Both the position numbers and the translations under genes were made by a program. A stretch of 42,292 nucleotides of DNA, taken from positions 1-42,292 of the forward strand of contig JAILIX010000093.1 in assembly GCA_024695065.1 (NCBI GenBank), in the 5' to 3' direction. The notes beneath the pieces were generated by a model that saw only the letters and a program-made list of their open reading frames with translations, was not told the origin of the DNA and did no database searches. Below are positions 1-8,551 of this stretch, piece after piece. This DNA comes from Fretibacterium sp. (GTDB lineage Bacteria; Synergistota; Synergistia; Synergistales; Aminobacteriaceae). Positions within the stretch are counted from its first letter, which is position 1. Each line of letters opens with the position of its first letter.

Positions 1-201
1 GAACGTCACAGAACCGGAAGCGGTTTTGTCGTTCTTAATAAAGCTCACAACCTCCATCTTCTCCGCCGGGGTCTGCATGGAGGCCGTCCAGCCGTCAGGA
101 ATATCGAACGTGTAGTCACCGAAATCCTGAACCGCCGCAAAAGCCATCGACGCCGTCATTACCATCACCGCTGCCGCAACAAAACCAAAAACACGCTTCA
201 T
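1..201 (-). CDS. Exported protein, N-terminal part only
   Basis: The ATG is at 199-201 and an AGGAGG ribosome site lies about eight bases upstream of it. The frame stays open to the window edge, giving 67 residues. The first ~23 residues form a signal peptide: MKR, a hydrophobic stretch rich in Ala, Val and Met, then an AFA cleavage-like site. The mature part begins VQDFGDYTFDIPDGW, a pattern seen in small secreted proteins that open with a 'fdIPdGW' beta segment. The C-terminal part is missing, so no family is assigned. It follows another exported protein gene on the same strand after 57 bp and may be cotranscribed with it. The gene is not broken, only cut by the window. Confidence 0.75.
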   Translation of the reverse strand, partial: MKRVFGFVAAAVMVMTASMAFAAVQDFGDYTFDIPDGWTASMQTPAEKMEVVSFIKNDKTASGSVTF

Positions 202-258
202 TACAAAAACCTCCTCTATGTGTCGCGCAAAGATCATTCTCCGCGCGTGGTGCCAAAT

Positions 259-816
259 TTATTTTCTGCACTTCTCAACCGCATCTTTTGGGATGACATC
301 GCTGAACAACATGTCCTTTATCCCAGGCAAATAGCGGTTGAACATATTGAGTCCCACCCAGAGGCTGTTCCCAATGACCTCCTCCGAAGGAACACACTCC
401 CCGGAACAATCCACAAAACTCTTGTAGCGAATCTCTCCATCGCTGAAATCCAGCTCAAAGTTCCCGTTCAACATCCCATAATTGGCGCGGCAAATGAACT
501 CTGCCAGTCTTGACATCTTTGCCGTGTCTCCAGGATCGGCTCCGATAGGACTGATAAAATAAGAGATGAAATGGGCATTTCCAATCTCAATCTGAAAGCC
601 TAAAAGCCGTACTTCCCCCTTGCTGCTCAGGGTGCCGCGAAAGATACCCCGAGCCTTGTCAAACGTGAACACCTTGTCCCCGCCCTCTATATACTTCCCA
701 AGAAACGCATGAACCGCCTGCGCGACATTTTCGGAGTAAACATCATCAGCCCACACTGCCGCACTCCCTGACATCCCCAAAAAGAGCAGCACAGCCAAAA
801 CTTTCCTGAACTTCAT
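259..816 (-). CDS. YbjN-like exported protein
   Basis: This 185-residue protein has a clear signal peptide (MKFRKVLAVLLFLGMSGSAA, probable cleavage near VWA-DD). The middle and C-terminal part resemble the YbjN family: a segment with ANYGMLNGNFELDF and GEIRYKSFVDC, then a helix reading NSLWVGLNMFNRYLPGI. YbjN domains have a type III secretion chaperone-like fold and no settled biochemical role. An export signal on a YbjN-like domain is somewhat unusual, since many family members are cytoplasmic. Three cysteines lie in the mature part (one in FICRANY, two in DCSGEC). The start has a strong GAGGAGG site. The family call comes from recalled motif similarity and is moderate; the exported nature is well supported. 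Confidence 0.7.
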   Translation of the reverse strand: MKFRKVLAVLLFLGMSGSAAVWADDVYSENVAQAVHAFLGKYIEGGDKVFTFDKARGIFRGTLSSKGEVRLLGFQIEIGNAHFISYFISPIGADPGDTAKMSRLAEFICRANYGMLNGNFELDFSDGEIRYKSFVDCSGECVPSEEVIGNSLWVGLNMFNRYLPGIKDMLFSDVIPKDAVEKCRK

Positions 817-860
817 GATTCTTCCTCCTCATTCCTGCCGACCTGACGGCACAGGAATAT

Positions 861-889
861 ATTCTGAACATTGGCATCTTTTTTTTCAA
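861..889 (-). promoter_or_regulatory. Candidate promoter of the YbjN-like gene
   Basis: On the minus strand TTGAAA (884-889) and CAGAAT (861-866) are 17 bp apart, about 45 bp before the start codon. The -35 is good and the -10 is weak. A GAATATATTC palindrome overlaps the -10. Confidence 0.4.
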
Positions 890-911
890 GGGAGTTTTGC
901 TGATTTTTTTT

Positions 912-942
912 TACAAGAAAGCCCACCTCCGGGGAGGTGGGC
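912..942 (-). terminator. Rho-independent terminator after the DUF3798 gene
   Basis: A 10-bp GC-rich stem (GCCCACCTCC pairing with GGAGGTGGGC, 921-942) is followed on the minus strand by TTTCTTGT. It lies 26 bp past the stop codon of the upstream gene and separates it from the YbjN-like gene. Confidence 0.75.
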
Positions 943-967
943 TGCAAACCTCAGATTTCCCGAAGGG

Positions 968-2158
968 CTACTTAATCCCGTAGTACTTCTCCGGAACCTC
1001 AACGTCCGTCAGGTGCAGATACCCCTTCCCGAAGACGTAGGTGTCCTGATAGACCATGATCATTTTCTTGTTGCGCACACCGGTTCCTGCATCGGTGTAG
1101 TAGCTTGCGTTCCACTTTGCGCCGGGGGTGAACTCATTGTAGCAGTCCAGAAGGTCCTTCAGGCTGTCCACCTTCGCTTTGCCCTCGACAACACGCTTTC
1201 CAAACTCTGCCAGAGCCGCGCTGTTTGTGTAGCCATAGGAGTAGGCCCAGGTTCCCATGCGGTCCTTCGCCCCCTTAGCGACCACCGCGTCCTCCACCTT
1301 CTTCAGGATGGCCGGCCAGTTGCCGCTCTCCTTGGACAAATCAATGCCCAGCGCGCCGGGATAGCCCATAACCGGTGAGGGAAGAGACGCCTCGACGAAC
1401 ACGCCGCCCACCTCGGCGATACGCTTCAGCATGGGCTCGACGTGGGCGTCATTGGTGGCAAAGAACGCCGCGTCCTTGCCGTACTTCTCAACCCACGTGG
1501 GAGTGCTCTCCAGAATGTACTGCTGAGCGCCGGCTACACCGACATCGCCGGTGGGGTCCGGAGCCGTCTCGAACACGAACTTAATCCCAAGATCCTTGCA
1601 GGCTTCCTCCATGATGAAACGGCGGCGGCCCAGGACTTCCATGCTCATATGACGCGGGAAAGAAACATGGACAAAGGTCTTGGATCCCAGCATTTTCGCG
1701 CCCAGCGGAATCAGGTAGCCGCGGCTGATGTTGTCAACCATAATAGCCAAATCAGAAGCGGCGGTGATCACTGCGGGGTCCTCATGAGGCTGACCGGCAA
1801 AAAGCAGAATATCCGGCCGCTTCTCGCGAACCCGGCGGAACCCCTCAGTGGTTCCGGGAATACCCTGGTTCACAACAATGACCTTCATCTTTGGGTCATC
1901 CGCCAGACCGACGATCTGGCTGACCGTCGTCTCGGCCTCGGAGGTGAAGTTGTCAGGGTACGTGACATGAGTGATCATACCACCCCGGCTCGTATCCCCA
2001 TAGCGCTCGATCATCAGCTCCGCGCCTCGAAGATCGTCCTCGCTCTGCGAGACAGTTCCCGTCACGATACCGACATGGAACGCCGGTTCATCCGCACCAG
2101 CAGCGGATACGAACAGGACACTCACCAGCAAAACCAACAGCAAAGACTTGAACTTCAC
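968..2158 (-). CDS. DUF3798 family periplasmic protein
   Basis: This 396-residue exported protein has a signal peptide of about 22 residues (hydrophobic LLLVLLVSVLFVSAAGA, then DEPAFHVGIVTG). It matches the DUF3798 family, whose members look like type 1 periplasmic binding proteins and are found mainly in Synergistota and Fusobacteria. Recognisable parts are an early VGIVTGTVSQSEDDLRGAE segment, a central ISRGYLIPLGAKMLGSKTFV segment and FATNDAHVEPMLKRI. The fold suggests ligand binding, but the ligand is unknown and no permease gene is adjacent. The GTG start is preceded by AAGGAGG at eight-base spacing. The gene stands as its own unit, with a terminator at 912-942. Confidence 0.88.
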   Translation of the reverse strand: MKFKSLLLVLLVSVLFVSAAGADEPAFHVGIVTGTVSQSEDDLRGAELMIERYGDTSRGGMITHVTYPDNFTSEAETTVSQIVGLADDPKMKVIVVNQGIPGTTEGFRRVREKRPDILLFAGQPHEDPAVITAASDLAIMVDNISRGYLIPLGAKMLGSKTFVHVSFPRHMSMEVLGRRRFIMEEACKDLGIKFVFETAPDPTGDVGVAGAQQYILESTPTWVEKYGKDAAFFATNDAHVEPMLKRIAEVGGVFVEASLPSPVMGYPGALGIDLSKESGNWPAILKKVEDAVVAKGAKDRMGTWAYSYGYTNSAALAEFGKRVVEGKAKVDSLKDLLDCYNEFTPGAKWNASYYTDAGTGVRNKKMIMVYQDTYVFGKGYLHLTDVEVPEKYYGIK

Positions 2159-2222
2159 AAAAAACGCCTCCTTCGTCCAAAGCTGGACATGATTTAGGGC
2201 CAGAGACCCTGCAGATAGAATC

Positions 2223-2246
2223 AGCCCCTTAATGAGAGAAAGGGCT
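2223..2246 (-). terminator. Weak hairpin after the SurA-like gene
   Basis: AGCCC and GGGCT arms with one internal mismatch flank an A-rich loop, 9 bp past the stop codon at 2255-2257. The T-run that follows is poor, so this may be only a 3' end stabiliser. Confidence 0.3.
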
Positions 2247-2254
2247 ATCCGCCT

Positions 2255-3721
2255 TTATTGAGCCGCGTCCGCTGAAGCAGGAGCGACAGCCTTCTCATCC
2301 GCCGGAGCCGGAGCTGCGGCCTTCTCGTCCGCTGAAGCAGGAGCGGCAGTCTTCTCATTCACCGGAACCGGAGCTTCGGCTTTCTCATCCGCTGAAGCAG
2401 GAGCAGCAGCCTTCTCATCCGCCGGAGCCGGCGCTGCGGCCTTCTCGTCCGCTGAAGTAGGAGCGGCAGTCTTCTCATTCACCGATGCCGGAGCTTCGGC
2501 TTTCTCATCCGCTGAAGCAGGAACGGCGGCCTTCTCATTCACCGGAACCGGAGCTTCGGCTTTCTCATCCGCTGAAGCAGGAGCGGCAGCCTTCTCATTC
2601 ACCGATGCCGGAGCTTCGGCTTTCTCATCCGCTGAAGCAGGAGCGGCAGCCTTCTCATTCACCGTTGCCGGAGCTGTGGCCTTTTTATCTTCCGAGACCG
2701 GCTTCGGGAAGAGGGATGTGTCGTAAATCTCGACTTCAGCATTCTCGCGCAGACGCCGCTGGAAATCCGTCGTCCGCTGCTGAAGCTCCTGCTCACGGAG
2801 CATGACCCGAATATCTCCGCTCACCTCGTCGTAGCTCCGGACGGATTCCTGCCTGTGCTCCGTCTTAAGGCCAAGGGCAAAGTCATCGCTGGACATGGAG
2901 AACACGGGACTGACCTGCCCGACATCAAGGGACGCCATGGGCGAAAACGCACCGCGGAAAGCAGAGACCGGCAGGAACATAGGCTCCTTCGTCACATTGG
3001 CAATATCTCTGGAGGAAAGCCTGTCGTCTGAAATCGCCAGCATCCAGTCCGCACTGGTAACGGGACCCTCCAGCGCAGCCAGACGGCTGTGCAGAGCCTC
3101 AGCGTCCGCACTGCTCTTAAAGTCAGCGAAATGAACCATGAATCCCTCAGGCGTGCGGTAGAATATATTCTTCATCACATCGTAGAAATTAAGGGCCTGA
3201 TCCTCGCTGGCCACAACCTCTCCAAGCTCCATACGGTAGAGCTGCTGGACCGCCATCTGGCGCGCAACGTCCTTCTTATAGTCCTCCACCTTAATCCCTG
3301 ACATCTGAAGGGCCTGATAGAACGCCTCACGCGTGGGGAAATATGTGTCAGCGTATTCCTTCATTGCCAGCTCGGCCTCGGCATCGGAGACCTCAATCCC
3401 CCGGTCGCTCACCTCGCGTTCCGTCTGGACCTCAAGGACGTACTGGTCAAGAATAGACTGATAAAGGGCAGGCACATCCACGGAAACAAGGCTGCGCTGG
3501 TTCATACGCTCCAGCGTACCGCGAAGAAGCCGCTCCAGTTCCGAGCGCATCAGGATGCGGCCGTTGATACTGGCCACCTCATAGTCTGCCATCGTGCCAT
3601 CCGCGTTGCGGCGTGGCCCCCGGGAACTCCGTCCCTCATACATCAGAAACGTCGAGAGCAGAAAAGCCACCACGATTACAATCATGATCCACTTCATCTG
3701 CTGCCTCAGCCTCTTCATCAT
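2255..3721 (-). CDS. SurA/PpiD N-terminal-like membrane-anchored protein with repeat tail
   Basis: This 488-residue protein starts with a short basic segment and one membrane helix (about residues 9-27, WIMIVIVVAFLLSTFLMYEG), so the bulk should face the periplasm. Residues ~45-330 resemble the SurA_N/PpiD chaperone architecture: VASINGRILMRSELERLL, then an extended helical region with EVSDAEAELAMKEY. I see no convincing parvulin isomerase domain, so a chaperone-like role is more likely than proline isomerisation. Residues ~347-488 are a low-complexity tail of about fourteen 10-residue repeats of the type APASADEKAE/APASVNEKAA. The start has AAGGA nine bases upstream. The neighbouring polA gene is read in the same direction but ends 97 bp earlier. 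Confidence 0.8.
   Translation of the reverse strand: MMKRLRQQMKWIMIVIVVAFLLSTFLMYEGRSSRGPRRNADGTMADYEVASINGRILMRSELERLLRGTLERMNQRSLVSVDVPALYQSILDQYVLEVQTEREVSDRGIEVSDAEAELAMKEYADTYFPTREAFYQALQMSGIKVEDYKKDVARQMAVQQLYRMELGEVVASEDQALNFYDVMKNIFYRTPEGFMVHFADFKSSADAEALHSRLAALEGPVTSADWMLAISDDRLSSRDIANVTKEPMFLPVSAFRGAFSPMASLDVGQVSPVFSMSSDDFALGLKTEHRQESVRSYDEVSGDIRVMLREQELQQRTTDFQRRLRENAEVEIYDTSLFPKPVSEDKKATAPATVNEKAAAPASADEKAEAPASVNEKAAAPASADEKAEAPVPVNEKAAVPASADEKAEAPASVNEKTAAPTSADEKAAAPAPADEKAAAPASADEKAEAPVPVNEKTAAPASADEKAAAPAPADEKAVAPASADAAQ
2262..2681. repeat. 60-bp tandem repeat coding for the Ala/Pro/Glu/Lys tail
   Basis: About seven copies of a 60-bp unit lie in register. Each is made of two related 30-bp halves, coding for SADEK-type and VNEK-type decapeptides. 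Copies differ by a few substitutions and none breaks the frame. Copy number is likely to vary between strains. Confidence 0.9.
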
Positions 3722-3781
3722 CTCAACCAGTCCTTCTTTTCTTTTTTCAAATATAGCGGGTATCCTCCATGAGCCCGGACC

Positions 3782-3790
3782 ATTTTAACA
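3782..3790 (-). promoter_or_regulatory. Candidate extended -10 for the SurA-like gene
   Basis: The minus strand reads TGTTAAAAT, an extended -10 with one mismatch, about 60 bp before the start codon and just past the end of polA. No good -35 is seen. Confidence 0.35.
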
Positions 3791-3818
3791 TATTTCATCC
3801 AGCGGGAACAGCACTCTT

Positions 3819-6266
3819 TTAGACTTCGGCCAGCGAACTTCCCGTTTTGAGCTCGACCTCCAGCGGCAGGGAGAGCCGGGCAGCCCCCATCATAATCTCA
3901 CGGAGGGAACGCCCCACGTCCTCCAACCTCTCCGGCGGGCACTCACAGACCAGAGAGTCGTGAACCTGGAGGAACAGGTGAACATCCCCGTCTTCCGCGA
4001 AGGCGCGGTCAAAGTCCACCATCGCCCGGCGGGCAATGTCCGCGGCCGTCCCCTGAATGGGAGTGTTCACCAGTACACGGTCCAGTCCCCCCCTGCCCTG
4101 AGCTGTTATCTCCTCCAGAGGACGGATCCTCCCCGCAAGGGTGCGGGTAAAACCGGCGTTGCGGGCCTCGGCCACAATTCCCTTAAGAAAGCTCTGCACA
4201 CCGGGAAGGGCATCAAAATACCGCTTCACGATCCCTGCGGCCTCTGCACGGGGCATGTCCAGCCGCTCCGCAAGCCCAAAGGAGCTCATTCCATACAGCA
4301 GCCCGAAGTTGATCATCTTCGCCACCCGCCGCAGCTCCGGGGTTACAAATTCCGGATCCACGGAGAAGACCCAGGAGGCCGTCTCACGGTGGATATCCCG
4401 TCCCCTCCGAAAAGCCTCCAGAAGCCTCGGCTCCTGAGACAAATGAGCCAGAACCCGCAGTTCAATCTGTGAGTAGTCCGCCGCCACAAACACATCTCCC
4501 GGCCTCACCGGGATCAGCCCCTCCTTAATTCTGTCCGCCCAGTGGCCAAAGGTGGGGATGTTCTGAAGGTTCGGGTCGCGGCTGCTGAGCCGCCCTGTGC
4601 CGGTGAGCGCCGCCTCAAACGTCGTGTGAATAACGCCATCGGTCCCGGCGGCCTGCTGAAGAGGCACAACAAAGCCGCTGAGCATTTTGGAGAGTTCCCG
4701 ATGCTCAAGGATCAGCCCGGGCACTTCCCCCCCCGGCAGGCGCGCCAGGTGCTCAAGGACAGACGCACTGGTGGAATAGCCGGTTTTGCCCTTTGTGCGG
4801 GTCTCAGGAGTAAACCCCAGCTTCTCAAAGAGGAGCCCCGCCACCTGCTGAGGAGAGTTCAGATTAATCTCAAGGCCAGCCTGCTCCGCGATCTCCCCGC
4901 TGATGTCAGAAATCCTCTTCTCCAGCTCCCCCTGAAGCGAAACAAAATGCTCCTGCTCAAGGCGCACTCCCCAACGCTCCATCCTGTCCAGCACAGGCAG
5001 AAGCGGCAGATCGATGTCCTCCATCACAGCCCGCAGCCCCTCATGACTTTCAATCTCCGCATCCAGATCATTCCAGAGCGACACCACGGTGGGGTCCGCA
5101 GCCGGATCATCGCTCATGACCGCTCCGACTCCGACAAATTCCTCCGGCAGCAGGCTGGGGAACTCTCTGGCTGAAGTATCCGGGTGCAAAAGATAGTGCG
5201 CCGTGTGGAAGTCCCACAGAGGGGGCAGGGGCTCCCCCCCGGAGCCGCTGAGCTTCCCCTGTTTTAGAAGCGCTTTGGCATCGGCCGTGAGAAGCCGGGC
5301 AGGACGGGAGAGAGCCACCCTCACTTCCTTCCTGGGCCGGTCCGGCCCGGAGGCAGGATGATTCTCCCCAAGACGTTTGGCCAGCTTCGACAGCCCCAGA
5401 CGCACAGCAAGCTCCCGCGCGGCAGCCAGGTCCGGCTGAAAAGTCAGACAGGCATCCAGATCCACAGGCACGTCCAGCTTCAGTCGGATCAGGCCTCGGC
5501 TCCTGAACGCGTCCTCCCTCCCCGCCTCCAGTTTCCTGCGTGCAGCAGGCTTCAGTTCATCCAGAGATCCAAAGAGAACCTCCAGCGTCTGATAGTTCGA
5601 AATCAGCTGCATAGCTGTCTTCTGCCCCACCCCCGCCACCCCGGGCACGTTGTCCGCAGCGTCTCCCAGCAGCGCAAGGTAGTCCGGCACTGAGGAGGGC
5701 GGAAATCCGTACTCCGCCTCAAAGCCCGCGGCGTTGTAGGATACCGCCGCTGAGACCCCGCTTTTAAGGGGACGCAGCATCGTAACGCCATCCCCAAGAA
5801 CCTGCTGAAGATCCTTGTCTGACGACAGGATGACCGCTTCATGCCCCGCACGGACCGCGCAGAGCGCCAGCGAACCGATCACATCGTCCGCCTCCACCTG
5901 AAGGGTCCCCGACTCTCCCTCTGTCGTCCCCCCCACAAGAACAGGGTACCCCATTTTCCGCAGAAGCTCATGGAGAAGGGGAATCTGCCGCTTAAACTCA
6001 TCCGGACTGGGTTTGCGCGTGGCCTTGTACTGGGGCAGAAGCGCATGGCGGAACGTCGGCCCCGGCGCGTCGAACACAGCGACACAACAGAGCCGGTCCT
6101 CTGCGCCGCGTGGATGCGGCAACAGATCCTCCTCCGCCCGGGAAAGCATATTCATAAAACCTGTGATTGCGTTGGTCGGCGTTCCGTCGGGCGCGTTCAG
6201 CGGAGGGACAGCATAGAAAGCCCTGTACGCCAGTCCATGTCCGTCAATGATTAATATCTTTTCCAT
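3819..6266 (-). CDS. polA: DNA polymerase I
   Basis: This 815-residue enzyme fills gaps and removes primers in replication and repair. The N-terminal 5' nuclease domain (about 1-290) shows IIDGHGLAYRAF, SSDKDLQQVL and the helix-hairpin-helix GDAADNVPGVAGVGQKTA. The polymerase domain carries motif A (DYSQIELR, Asp ~597), motif B (RRVAKMINFGLLYG, Lys ~650) and motif C (QVHD, Asp ~770). Between them, residues ~300-430 are a shortened remnant of the 3'-5' exonuclease fold: WDFHTAHYLLHPD remains, but the usual DxE metal-binding signature is not visible. Proofreading is therefore probably absent, as in Bacillus and Thermus polymerase I. At 815 residues it is shorter than the E. coli enzyme (928). 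The start has an AAGGGGA site. Confidence 0.97.
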   Translation of the reverse strand: MEKILIIDGHGLAYRAFYAVPPLNAPDGTPTNAITGFMNMLSRAEEDLLPHPRGAEDRLCCVAVFDAPGPTFRHALLPQYKATRKPSPDEFKRQIPLLHELLRKMGYPVLVGGTTEGESGTLQVEADDVIGSLALCAVRAGHEAVILSSDKDLQQVLGDGVTMLRPLKSGVSAAVSYNAAGFEAEYGFPPSSVPDYLALLGDAADNVPGVAGVGQKTAMQLISNYQTLEVLFGSLDELKPAARRKLEAGREDAFRSRGLIRLKLDVPVDLDACLTFQPDLAAARELAVRLGLSKLAKRLGENHPASGPDRPRKEVRVALSRPARLLTADAKALLKQGKLSGSGGEPLPPLWDFHTAHYLLHPDTSAREFPSLLPEEFVGVGAVMSDDPAADPTVVSLWNDLDAEIESHEGLRAVMEDIDLPLLPVLDRMERWGVRLEQEHFVSLQGELEKRISDISGEIAEQAGLEINLNSPQQVAGLLFEKLGFTPETRTKGKTGYSTSASVLEHLARLPGGEVPGLILEHRELSKMLSGFVVPLQQAAGTDGVIHTTFEAALTGTGRLSSRDPNLQNIPTFGHWADRIKEGLIPVRPGDVFVAADYSQIELRVLAHLSQEPRLLEAFRRGRDIHRETASWVFSVDPEFVTPELRRVAKMINFGLLYGMSSFGLAERLDMPRAEAAGIVKRYFDALPGVQSFLKGIVAEARNAGFTRTLAGRIRPLEEITAQGRGGLDRVLVNTPIQGTAADIARRAMVDFDRAFAEDGDVHLFLQVHDSLVCECPPERLEDVGRSLREIMMGAARLSLPLEVELKTGSSLAEV

Positions 6267-6298
6267 TCTCTCTTCCCCTTGTCCTATGCTGGTTTAAG

Positions 6299-6386
6299 CC
6301 GCTTTTGCGGGGGCATGGCCTCTTTTTGCACATACATCGCCCCCGCGGCGGCAGGCGTCGCGGGGGCGAAAGCCGAATATTTCGGC
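6299..6386. other. Cluster of three hairpins between the dehydrogenase gene and polA
   Basis: Three inverted repeats lie in this 136-bp gap: CCGC-TTTT-GCGG (6299-6310), a 9-bp CGCCCCCGC/GCGGGGGCG stem with a 13-base loop (6338-6368), and GCCGAA-TAT-TTCGGC (6372-6386). None has a clear T-run, so they are more likely mRNA stabilisers or Rho-related sites than intrinsic terminators. Confidence 0.5.
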
Positions 6387-6402
6387 AGGTCCGGTCCTTC
6401 GA

Positions 6403-7437
6403 TCAATACTCAATGACGCCCTTAACCACGTTGCGAATATCCTTGGTGCAGGTGGCGAAGGCATTGATGGTATCGTCGAAGGTGAACCGATGAGACACGA
6501 TGGCGCCGACGTCGATCCTGCCGTCCGCAATGGCGTTAATGGCGGTAGGATAGAGGTTGCGATAGCGGAAGATGGATTTCACGGTCAGCTCCTTCGTGGA
6601 CATGATGGAGGTATTGAAGCCGTTCACGCGATCCTCCCCCATACCGACAATGACCACCATGCCCGCGGGCCTGGCGGCAGAAAGACAGCTGTCCACAGTA
6701 GGCGTGAAGCCCGCACAGTCAATGCACACATCCGCACCGCGGCCGCCAGTGAGCTCCATCACTTTCTGCGCGAGATCAGTTTCCCTGGTATTGACCGGAA
6801 TCGCGCCCAGTTCGCGAGCCTTGTCGAGCCGCTTTTCCAGCACGTCGCCCACGATAATCTGCGTTGCGCCGTAGGCTTTGGCCGCCAGCAGCGTCACCAG
6901 TCCGATGCAGCCTGCGCCTACGATGACCACTGTCTGTCCCAGCTTGACGCCGCCCGTGTTGCAGGCATGAAGACCGATGGCCAGCGGCTCCACCAGCGCC
7001 CCCTCGGTGAAGGACATATTATCCGGAATCCTGAAGGTGAACGCCGCCGGATGCGACACATATTCACTCAGCACGCCGTCATAGGGCGGAGTGGCCCAGA
7101 ACTTCACATCCTTGCACAGATTGTAATGGCCGGTCAGGCACTCTTCACATTTCATGCAGGGAATGCCAGGCTCCATGCAAACCCGATCGCCCGTCTTGAG
7201 CGTCTTTACGTTTTCGCCCACCTCGGTAACGATGCCGGCCGCCTCGTGGCCCAGTACGAAGGGGAACTTCACAATGAAATTTCCGATAGAGCCCTTGCTG
7301 TAGTAGTGCAGGTCGGATCCGCACACCCCCACGGACTGTATCCTGATGATTACATCGTCCGGGCCCATCACGGGCATCGGGGCCTCACGGACCTCCATTT
7401 CCTCAAGTTTCGTGAGGTAAAAGGTCTTGTTGGACAT
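6403..7437 (-). CDS. Zinc-dependent polyol (sorbitol-type) dehydrogenase
   Basis: This 344-residue medium-chain dehydrogenase probably oxidises a polyol or sugar alcohol with NAD(P)+. The N-terminal catalytic part shows the zinc site [11 protein letters not shown] (Cys, then His) and [12 protein letters not shown] with the catalytic His-Glu. A structural zinc loop follows, with four Cys in [16 protein letters not shown]. The Rossmann motif is [17 protein letters not shown]. The SDLHYY and GHEAAG wording fits the sorbitol/xylitol/threonine dehydrogenase branch. I chose the ATG at 7437, which has AAAGGA about eight bases upstream, over an in-frame ATG 27 bases earlier. It is the last gene of the sugar ABC transporter operon, so it likely acts on the imported substrate. 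Confidence 0.9.
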   Translation of the reverse strand: MSNKTFYLTKLEEMEVREAPMPVMGPDDVIIRIQSVGVCGSDLHYYSKGSIGNFIVKFPFVLGHEAAGIVTEVGENVKTLKTGDRVCMEPGIPCMKCEECLTGHYNLCKDVKFWATPPYDGVLSEYVSHPAAFTFRIPDNMSFTEGALVEPLAIGLHACNTGGVKLGQTVVIVGAGCIGLVTLLAAKAYGATQIIVGDVLEKRLDKARELGAIPVNTRETDLAQKVMELTGGRGADVCIDCAGFTPTVDSCLSAARPAGMVVIVGMGEDRVNGFNTSIMSTKELTVKSIFRYRNLYPTAINAIADGRIDVGAIVSHRFTFDDTINAFATCTKDIRNVVKGVIEY

Positions 7438-7468
7438 AGTCGTTTCCTTTCTCGTCATCTTCAAACCC

Positions 7469-7514
7469 GGAGGCCGCCCGGGACGGCTGCGTCAACCGAT
7501 CCGTGGCGGCCTCC
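7469..7514. other. Long hairpin between binding protein and dehydrogenase genes
   Basis: The perfect arms GGAGGCCGCC (7469-7478) and GGCGGCCTCC (7505-7514) enclose a 26-base loop that can pair further. It lies inside the operon, after the binding-protein stop codon, and has no T-run. It probably protects the 3' end of the abundant binding-protein message. Confidence 0.65.
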
Positions 7515-7542
7515 GTCTGATGGGAAGTTCAGCGCCTGTGAA

Positions 7543-8505
7543 TTACTTCAGCGCGCCGGCCTTCACGTGGATTTCACGCAGCTCAGCCACGTTGTCAATG
7601 GTGTAAAGGGGATTGCCGACGTCGGTGTCAATCTGGGTCTCCGCGCCAGTCAGCAGCTTGTGGGCGGTGCTCAGCAGCAGCTCGGACAGCTCATAGGCGT
7701 TCTGCAGGCAGGTGGCGGTCATACGGCCTTCCTCAATCAGCAGGCAGGCCTCAGCAGTTCCGTCAACTCCGAAGGACAACACGCCCTTATAATCGGGGTT
7801 GCCCTTGATGACTTCCAGGGCGCCGGCGCACATATTGTCGTTCATGGAGGCAATCAGGCCGATGGGCTTGTCCACCTTGGTCACCCAGTCTTCCATCAGG
7901 GCCATGGCCTCGTCCTTGTTCCAGTTGGCATAGTCATCGCCAACGATCTTGACGTCGGGCCTCTTGTCAAAGAACTCAGCCTTCCAGGCCTTCAGGCGCT
8001 CATCCGCGTGGAAGTTGCCGGCGGGGCCGCGAAGGATAACGGCGGTAGCGCCCTGTGGCACAACTTTCAGCGCCATACGGGCATTGACAGCGGCCTGCTC
8101 ATAGGGCTGAGCGTCAACGGTGGACGCACCCTTGATGCCGTCGATGCGGGCATTAGTGGTGATACAGATGATGCCGGCGGCAACGACCTTCTCGGCATAG
8201 GGGCGCTGTGCTTCGCCGTTGTTGGGCTGGATGATAATGCAATCATACTTGTTGGTAATCGCGTTCTCAATCAGGGAGTTTTCAGTTTCGTCGTTGGCCT
8301 GACCGTCGAACACATCCACGGTAATGTCGGGATACTTCCCGGCCTCTTCCTTTACACCGTTGGCGAGCCACGCGGCGAACGAGTCCGCCTGGGCGCGGGC
8401 GATGTAGGCAACCCGGTATTCCTTGGCAAAGGCAACGGAACACAAGGTGAGGGACAGCGCCAGAATCAGCGCCAGGGACAGAACTTTCTTTACTGCTCTC
8501 TTCAT
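7543..8505 (-). CDS. Sugar ABC transporter substrate-binding protein (RbsB-like)
   Basis: This 320-residue periplasmic binding protein has a signal peptide (KKVLSLALILALSLTLCSVAFA). It has the type 1 binding-protein fold (Peripla_BP_4): EYRVAYIARAQADSFAAWLANGVKEEA at the start, IIIQPNNGEA, a central AVILRGPAGNFHADERLKAW hinge, and LIASMNDNMCAGALEVI. The family binds ribose, galactose, xylose, inositol or autoinducer-2; the exact sugar cannot be told. It follows the permease gene by 46 bp, with a hairpin at 8530-8547 before its ribosome site. It is the third gene of the ATPase-permease-binding protein-dehydrogenase operon. Confidence 0.92.
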   Translation of the reverse strand: MKRAVKKVLSLALILALSLTLCSVAFAKEYRVAYIARAQADSFAAWLANGVKEEAGKYPDITVDVFDGQANDETENSLIENAITNKYDCIIIQPNNGEAQRPYAEKVVAAGIICITTNARIDGIKGASTVDAQPYEQAAVNARMALKVVPQGATAVILRGPAGNFHADERLKAWKAEFFDKRPDVKIVGDDYANWNKDEAMALMEDWVTKVDKPIGLIASMNDNMCAGALEVIKGNPDYKGVLSFGVDGTAEACLLIEEGRMTATCLQNAYELSELLLSTAHKLLTGAETQIDTDVGNPLYTIDNVAELREIHVKAGALK

Positions 8506-8529
8506 TATTGTAATACCCTCCTTTTATTT

Positions 8530-8547
8530 CAACGGCCTTGGCCGTTG
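8530..8547. other. Palindrome upstream of the binding-protein gene
   Basis: CAACGGCC-TT-GGCCGTTG is a perfect 8-bp inverted repeat just before the AGGAGGG ribosome site of the binding-protein gene. It may be a processing or stabilising hairpin that raises binding-protein output relative to the permease. Confidence 0.55.
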
Positions 8548-8551
8548 GGTT

